Positions 6,041-6,069 of a DNA stretch of 6,069 bases are shown in pieces. Origin of the DNA: Bacteroidaceae bacterium (GTDB lineage: Bacteria; Bacteroidota; Bacteroidia; Bacteroidales; Bacteroidaceae); contig JAEDNQ010000134.1 in the NCBI GenBank assembly GCA_016302435.1, positions 1 through 6,069 of the forward strand, written 5' to 3'. The stretch's first letter is position 1. Every line of letters starts with the position of its first letter. The position numbers were made by a program, and so were the translations under genes. The notes beneath the pieces are model-generated. The model saw only the letters and a program-made list of their open reading frames with translations, was not told the origin of the DNA and did no database searches.

Positions 6041-6069
6041 ATCAGGTACAAAGGGGCCATCAGGTGCAA
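6041..6069. repeat. Short direct repeat at the right edge of the window
   Basis: ATCAGGTACAA (6041-6051) recurs as ATCAGGTGCAA (6059-6069), 10 of 11 bases identical, with an 18-base period. The second copy runs into the end of the window, so more copies may follow. The region 5989-6069 shows no convincing gene. Repeats like this occur at the ends of some insertion sequences, but no transposase gene is in view. Confidence 0.4.

Noticed and set aside
5998..6069. Minus-strand open frame running off the right edge (23 codons, ending TAA at 5998)
   Set aside because: It is too short to judge and a second frame is also nearly open; the 18-base direct repeat argues for a non-coding element, but a gene tail cannot be excluded.

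Overview
The window looks like a piece of a Bacteroidales chromosome, probably Prevotella or a close relative. This rests on several signs. The lipoprotein with a DUF4827-like body is a Bacteroidetes-type protein. Its lipobox cysteine is followed by acidic residues, as in Bacteroidetes surface lipoproteins. The start codons lack Shine-Dalgarno sequences and are preceded by A-rich stretches. Two candidate -7 boxes match the Bacteroidetes pattern TAnnTTTG. The genus is an inference, because no rRNA or other taxonomic marker is present.

Layout. Positions 10-4174 hold four genes on the minus strand, read right to left. They encode an NfeD-like membrane protein (4174-3599), a flotillin (3546-2170), a DUF4827/FKBP-like lipoprotein (about 2110-1439) and phosphoglucosamine mutase GlmM (1419-10). 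The gaps are 52, 32-59 (depending on the lipoprotein start) and 19 bases, and no internal terminator or convincing internal promoter is seen, so this is probably one transcription unit. Positions 4175-4427 form a divergent control region. It holds a good leftward promoter candidate, a perfect 15-base inverted repeat at the start of the leftward transcript, a weaker rightward promoter candidate and a hairpin in the rightward leader. Positions 4428-5894 on the plus strand encode a complete DUF1846 (UPF0371) protein of unknown function. A strong intrinsic terminator follows at 5945-5988. The last 80 bases hold no recognisable gene but contain an 18-base-periodic direct repeat that may be the edge of an insertion sequence.

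How the parts may work together. NfeD and flotillin proteins are a known partner pair that forms membrane scaffolds. The lipoprotein is predicted to sit in the outer membrane. GlmM makes glucosamine-1-phosphate, the precursor of UDP-GlcNAc for peptidoglycan and lipid A. The operon therefore groups envelope organisation with envelope precursor supply; that link is inferred from gene order only. The divergent DUF1846 gene has no visible functional connection beyond the shared intergenic region.

Most of the window is ordinary, well-conserved core sequence. I do not see a clearly novel system. The points most worth checking are the operon grouping, the palindrome in its promoter region, the uncharacterised DUF1846 protein and the possible mobile-element edge at the right end.
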